From Clostridia bacterium (GTDB lineage Bacteria; Bacillota; Clostridia; Oscillospirales; Acutalibacteraceae): DNA of 7,248 nucleotides. Positions 5,558 to 7,248 of the stretch are shown piece after piece (position 1 is the first letter of the stretch; each line of letters starts with the position of its first letter). Where the stretch lies: assembly GCA_017552845.1 (NCBI GenBank), contig JAFZOE010000232.1:1-7248 (forward strand), in the 5' to 3' direction. The translations under genes and the position numbers were made by a program. The notes under the pieces were generated by a model, which saw only the letters and a list, made by a program, of their open reading frames with translations, was not told where the DNA came from and did not search any database.

Positions 5558-7248
5558 TTATTCTCCTTCTATGAACCCGAAATATCTGCCGATCCAATAA
5601 GCATAGGTATAGACATAGCAGTTTTCTACGAAATTTGATCCGCCGCTGTCCTCATTCTTGTATTCCAGAGGATCTCTGTCATATTTTGAAATGAATCTTT
5701 CGTCAGGCGGCAGCAGAACGCTCGTCTGCTTATATCCGTCCATAAGAGTCTTTACCGGTATATCGTGCCTGCCGATAAGCGAAACGCCAGAGGCAATTCT
5801 GCTTATGTTACTTCTGTAAAACCATTCCTTGATTCTCTCTGTATCAACTGTTTCGGTAGGGCAGGCAAGCAGATACATGAAATCATATGCGGGATTATGC
5901 TCCTTGTCGAGCGATGTTCTCCACGCCTTGAATCCGTTTCTGTATTTTGTGAGCGTCGGTTCCTCTTCTTCAAGAAGGCAGAGGCCGGCAAAAGAAGCGC
6001 ATGCGAGCATATGATCGCCGAACATAATGTCCTCGGGTAAATCGATACCTGCTACAATCATAGCCTGCATAAGGCGGTCATAGTGTTTCTGCGCCATATC
6101 CGCGTAACCGCGCTCGTTGACAAGATAATCGTAGGTTTCCTTCCATTTTCCCTCTTCGCCGGTGATTGCCATAGTAGCTTTGAGATAAAACAGAAGTTCA
6201 GCCGAATTAAGTGCACCGTCAACATATCCCATCTCTCCGTTGAAGTATTCCTCGGTCCATTTTGCCCAGGTCGTGCTCTTGCCCGAATAGTCAACAAGCA
6301 GGAAATCATTTTCAATTATATGGTTCATTATTCCTCTGACGGAATCCTTAACAATTTCATCGAGCTCGGGATCATCTACCGTAAGCAGTAGATGAGCGCA
6401 GAGCAGGTTAAGCAGTTGAAGCGTAATCTCATCGCTGCTTGTGTCTGCTTTGTAAGTGATGTCATCCTCTGTGTAGCCCTCATCCGTAAAGAGATGGCGG
6501 AGCCTTTCGGGAACGGGAGCTCGGCAGGGGACCTTATATCCCACGCAGCCCTGCTCTCTGGCAAATGTAGTATCAAGGCAGACTGCGTAATCGCCCTGCC
6601 TTTTGAAAAACAGACCGTCATCGGGAACAGGTTCGTCCTTGGTAAGATATGTTCTCGCAACGAAGCCGTCGCCTCTGCCGTGAATATGCATCAGCAGAAG
6701 GCATGCCTCAAGAGCTCTTGTCGCAATTTGTTTTGCTTCTAGAACTTCGGGATCATTTATTCCTTTTCCTCTTTTGAGGGTAGCATATCTGAATATTTCG
6801 CCTATATCAAAGCATGCAGTGAATCCGCCGTCGTTATCCGAATGCCCGTAGGCCGCGGCAGATTCGAGAATACCTGGCCTCGTGAGTCGCTTCTGGCTTA
6901 TCATGCCGTGGCGGTCAACATATCTGAGCGTTTCTTCAAGGAGCTCTTTGCATATTTCTGTGGGAGTAAGCAGGCGCTCTTCAATAAATGTAACTCCGGA
7001 GGCCGTAAGTATCCAGGCGTTCCTGCCCTCGGGCAGAATCGCCTTAACATCATTATCGGGCAAATCCCTGTCGGCAGAATAATACATGACTCTGTCATAT
7101 TCATATTCTGCATCCGACTCGTATTTTGTGACGCCCTTTTTTGAACCGAACCAGGTTACACCATCACCTTCCGCAAAGCAGGTATATTCGCTTTTTCTGC
7201 AGGGGAGCGGACAGGGAAATCCCTCTAAATCGGGTTTTTCGTTTTTGA
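5558..7248 (-). CDS. Partial Reg_prop-type beta-propeller plus helical toroid-like protein, function unknown
   Basis: The frame stays open to the right edge, giving 562 visible residues with the 5' end missing. The ATG at 7087 is therefore probably an internal methionine. Visible residues about 20-95 contain two propeller-like blades: GVTWFGSKKGVTKYESD, then DLPDNDVKAILPEG followed by AWILTASGVTFIEE. These resemble Reg_prop repeats (..LP.N.V..I...WIGT..GV). From about residue 100 to the end the protein is mostly helical with aromatic and acidic conserved-looking patches: SDNDGGFTACFDIGEIFRY, HGRGDGFVARTY, DTSSDEITLQLL, TWAKWTEEYFNG, LNSAELLFYLK, FGDHMLACASF. This suggests an (alpha/alpha) toroid of the kind used by glycoside hydrolases and lyases. 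Location is unknown because the N-terminus is outside. Placement 3 nt before a GH38 gene suggests a glycan role. No specific family could be named. Confidence 0.75.
   Translation of the reverse strand, partial: KNEKPDLEGFPCPLPCRKSEYTCFAEGDGVTWFGSKKGVTKYESDAEYEYDRVMYYSADRDLPDNDVKAILPEGRNAWILTASGVTFIEERLLTPTEICKELLEETLRYVDRHGMISQKRLTRPGILESAAAYGHSDNDGGFTACFDIGEIFRYATLKRGKGINDPEVLEAKQIATRALEACLLLMHIHGRGDGFVARTYLTKDEPVPDDGLFFKRQGDYAVCLDTTFAREQGCVGYKVPCRAPVPERLRHLFTDEGYTEDDITYKADTSSDEITLQLLNLLCAHLLLTVDDPELDEIVKDSVRGIMNHIIENDFLLVDYSGKSTTWAKWTEEYFNGEMGYVDGALNSAELLFYLKATMAITGEEGKWKETYDYLVNERGYADMAQKHYDRLMQAMIVAGIDLPEDIMFGDHMLACASFAGLCLLEEEEPTLTKYRNGFKAWRTSLDKEHNPAYDFMYLLACPTETVDTERIKEWFYRSNISRIASGVSLIGRHDIPVKTLMDGYKQTSVLLPPDERFISKYDRDPLEYKNEDSGGSNFVENCYVYTYAYWIGRYFGFIEGE
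5563..5568 (-). promoter_or_regulatory. Ribosome binding site AAGGAG for the alpha-mannosidase
   Basis: AAGGAG sits 8 nt before the ATG at 5554 and overlaps the last Glu-Gly-Glu codons and approaches the stop of the upstream gene. This confirms the mannosidase start and indicates that both proteins come from one mRNA. Confidence 0.8.

Noticed and set aside
5225..5638. Plus-strand frame of 137 codons across the mannosidase start
   Set aside because: It is antisense to the well-supported start of the GH38 gene and the end of the upstream gene; its translation looks like a shadow.
1..7248. CRISPR array, insertion sequence or riboswitch
   Set aside because: No regularly spaced repeats, transposase-like protein, or recognisable aptamer core was found on either strand by reading.

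Overview
The window looks like a chromosomal segment of a low-to-moderate GC Firmicute, most likely a gut-type Clostridia/Oscillospirales relative. This is inferred from three things: Shine-Dalgarno-led, tightly packed genes; a LytTR response regulator paired with a short multi-spanning membrane protein (agr-like layout); and a tRNA gene with encoded CCA beside a cytoplasmic bacterial-type GH38 mannosidase. No species can be named. Every supported gene lies on the minus strand, so transcription runs from high to low coordinates.

Right block (7248 to 1589): a four-gene operon that enters from beyond the right edge. In transcription order it holds: (1) a large protein, 5' end outside the window, with Reg_prop-type beta-propeller repeats followed by a long helical, toroid-like domain of unrecognised function; (2) an 818-residue GH38 alpha-mannosidase; (3) a 10-helix EamA/DMT-type permease; (4) a HAD-superfamily phosphatase-like protein. 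The gaps are 3, 5 and 16 nt, which argues for one transcript and coupled translation. A plausible theme is uptake and cytoplasmic breakdown of mannose-containing glycans, but only the mannosidase assignment is strong.

Central block (1585 to 1351): the operon ends in a 10-bp hairpin terminator. A near-consensus promoter for the next gene, tRNA-Ser(CGA), is embedded in it, with its -35 box in the terminator loop. The tRNA is followed by its own long two-part hairpin with a T-rich tail.

Left block (about 1350 to 1): an AT-rich intergenic stretch carries a candidate promoter and then a roughly 115-nt leader. It leads into a LytTR response regulator, which directly abuts (0 nt) the start of a membrane protein cut by the left edge, probably the partner GHKL/AgrC-like sensor kinase. 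No CRISPR array, insertion sequence or phage gene was seen. The most unusual items are the propeller-toroid protein next to the mannosidase and the terminator/promoter overlap at the tRNA gene.
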